A stretch of DNA of 6,171 bases. Source: Bacillota bacterium. Its GTDB lineage: Bacteria > Bacillota > Bacilli > Paenibacillales > NBRC-103111. The notes beneath the pieces were generated by a model, which had not been told where the DNA came from, searched no databases, and saw only the letters and a program-made list of their open reading frames with translations. Location: the NCBI GenBank assembly GCA_023391955.1, contig JAEWAA010000470.1:1-6171 (forward strand), given 5' to 3'. This document shows positions 5,498-6,171 of this stretch, piece after piece (the first letter of the stretch is position 1; every line of letters begins with the position of its first letter). A program made the translations under genes and the position numbers.

Positions 5498-6171
5498 ATG
5501 CTGCCCATCCGACCTGTACGCAGGCTGAAATCCTACGAGGAGCATCTCGACTTTTACCGATACAGCACCGCGGCCGTCACCCGCAGGGCCCAATCCCCCT
5601 ATGCACATATGCGGCGGAAAGCTGCCTCTTTTCCGTATGCCAAGGAAGCGGATATCGAAGCGGCGGAGCGGTTTGCCGTTGCGTTGGCCACGGTATTGGC
5701 GGCAGCAGCCACGCTGAAGGGGCTGGCCGAGCAGTTGGCTGATCCCGCGGCAAGCCAGGCGCTGAACCGGCGCGCCGTGGAAAACGGCAATCCGGAGGCG
5801 GTTCAAGTAAAGGCGGAGTCGGGGGCCCCTGTAGCTGACTATACCCTGGAGATCAAACGCCTGGCCGCCCCCCAAATCAGCCGTACCGCCTTTTTTGCAC
5901 CCGATGCACCTACCACCATCCGCCATGGGATAAACCGGCTGGTGCTGGCTACACGCCATGAGAACAAGGAGCTGCAATGGCTGTCCGGGGAAAGTATGTC
6001 CCATAAGACCGCCTTGACCTGGCTCAAAAACAGCATCAACGCCGCCGACCGCAAGGTTCGCGCGTCCTTGGAGAAGGATCCGGAAACCGGCCGGATCAGA
6101 TTGGTGCTGGAGGCCGCAGCAAGCGGCGCCGACGGTGCTTTTTTCCTGCAGGATCTGGAGGGCAATATGGC
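5498..6171 (+). CDS. FliD-like (flagellar hook-associated protein 2-like) protein with atypical N-terminus, cut by window end
   Basis: The frame is open from ATG 5498 to the window edge, giving 224 visible residues plus two bases. AAAGGTGG at 5484-5491, 6 nt upstream, supports the start. Residues about 88-123 (ALNRRAVENG, then VQVKAESGAPVADYTLEIKR and LA) resemble the part of FliD where strands follow the N-terminal helices. Residues about 180-210 (INAADRKVRASLEKD, then GRIRLVLEAAASG) resemble the flagellin hook IN motif with the following strands. FliD normally forms the cap of the flagellar filament and guides flagellin assembly. The usual N-terminal GLxSGxD-type segment is missing; instead there is a basic start (MLPIRPVRRLKSYEEH) and an Ala-rich helix (about 52-82). 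No signal peptide is seen. It has its own promoter, and no other flagellar gene is in view. It may be a FliD paralogue or an uncharacterised relative; the C-terminal domain is outside the window. Confidence 0.7.
   Translation, partial: MLPIRPVRRLKSYEEHLDFYRYSTAAVTRRAQSPYAHMRRKAASFPYAKEADIEAAERFAVALATVLAAAATLKGLAEQLADPAASQALNRRAVENGNPEAVQVKAESGAPVADYTLEIKRLAAPQISRTAFFAPDAPTTIRHGINRLVLATRHENKELQWLSGESMSHKTALTWLKNSINAADRKVRASLEKDPETGRIRLVLEAAASGADGAFFLQDLEGNM

Noticed and set aside
5357..6004. 215-codon minus-strand open frame opposite the FliD-like gene
   Set aside because: The translation is Gly/Arg/Cys/Pro-rich with no domain, and it runs across the promoter and inverted repeat of the plus-strand gene, which has a good Shine-Dalgarno sequence and recognisable motifs.
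1..6171. Mobile elements, CRISPR arrays, tRNA or rRNA genes
   Set aside because: No transposase or integrase frame, terminal inverted repeats, regularly spaced repeats or tRNA-like clover-leaf sequence was seen.

Overview
The window looks like chromosomal DNA from a low-to-mid GC, Gram-positive endospore-forming Bacillota, most likely Paenibacillus or a close relative. This rests on purine-rich Shine-Dalgarno sequences before nearly every gene, AT-rich intergenic regions with sigma-A-type promoters (several with a TGn extension of the -10), and the character of the proteins. The genus is an inference; no rRNA or other phylogenetic marker is present.

Layout: (1) 1-322, minus strand: the N-terminal part of a Tat-exported calcineurin-like metallophosphoesterase, cut by the window start. 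(2) 323-719: a divergent AT-rich intergenic region with a promoter facing each way and two identical 11-bp motifs (AAATCGACAAA; the reverse strand reads TTTGTCGAT, close to a Spo0A box). (3) 720-3055, plus strand: three closely spaced genes that look like one operon: a short chemoreceptor-type signalling protein with one membrane segment and no sensory domain, a small alpha/beta protein resembling the STAS/SpoIIAA-like fold, and a short-chain dehydrogenase/reductase. (4) 3103-3134: a strong hairpin terminator between convergent genes. (5) 3135-4688, minus strand: zwf, glucose-6-phosphate dehydrogenase, with its own promoter. (6) 4862-5311, minus strand: a GNAT acetyltransferase with its own terminator. 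(7) 5498 to the window end, plus strand: a FliD-like protein with an unusual N-terminus, cut by the window end and preceded by a good promoter and a 7-bp inverted repeat.

How the genes may work together: zwf is ordinary central metabolism (entry to the oxidative pentose phosphate pathway, NADPH supply). The most unusual part is the 720-3055 operon, where a receptor signalling module with no ligand-binding or HAMP region is followed by a small putative STAS-like partner and an oxidoreductase. A signalling role for the first two proteins together is plausible but is inference only. The FliD-like gene at the right end may be a divergent flagellar or filament-cap paralogue. No mobile element, CRISPR array, tRNA or rRNA was seen.
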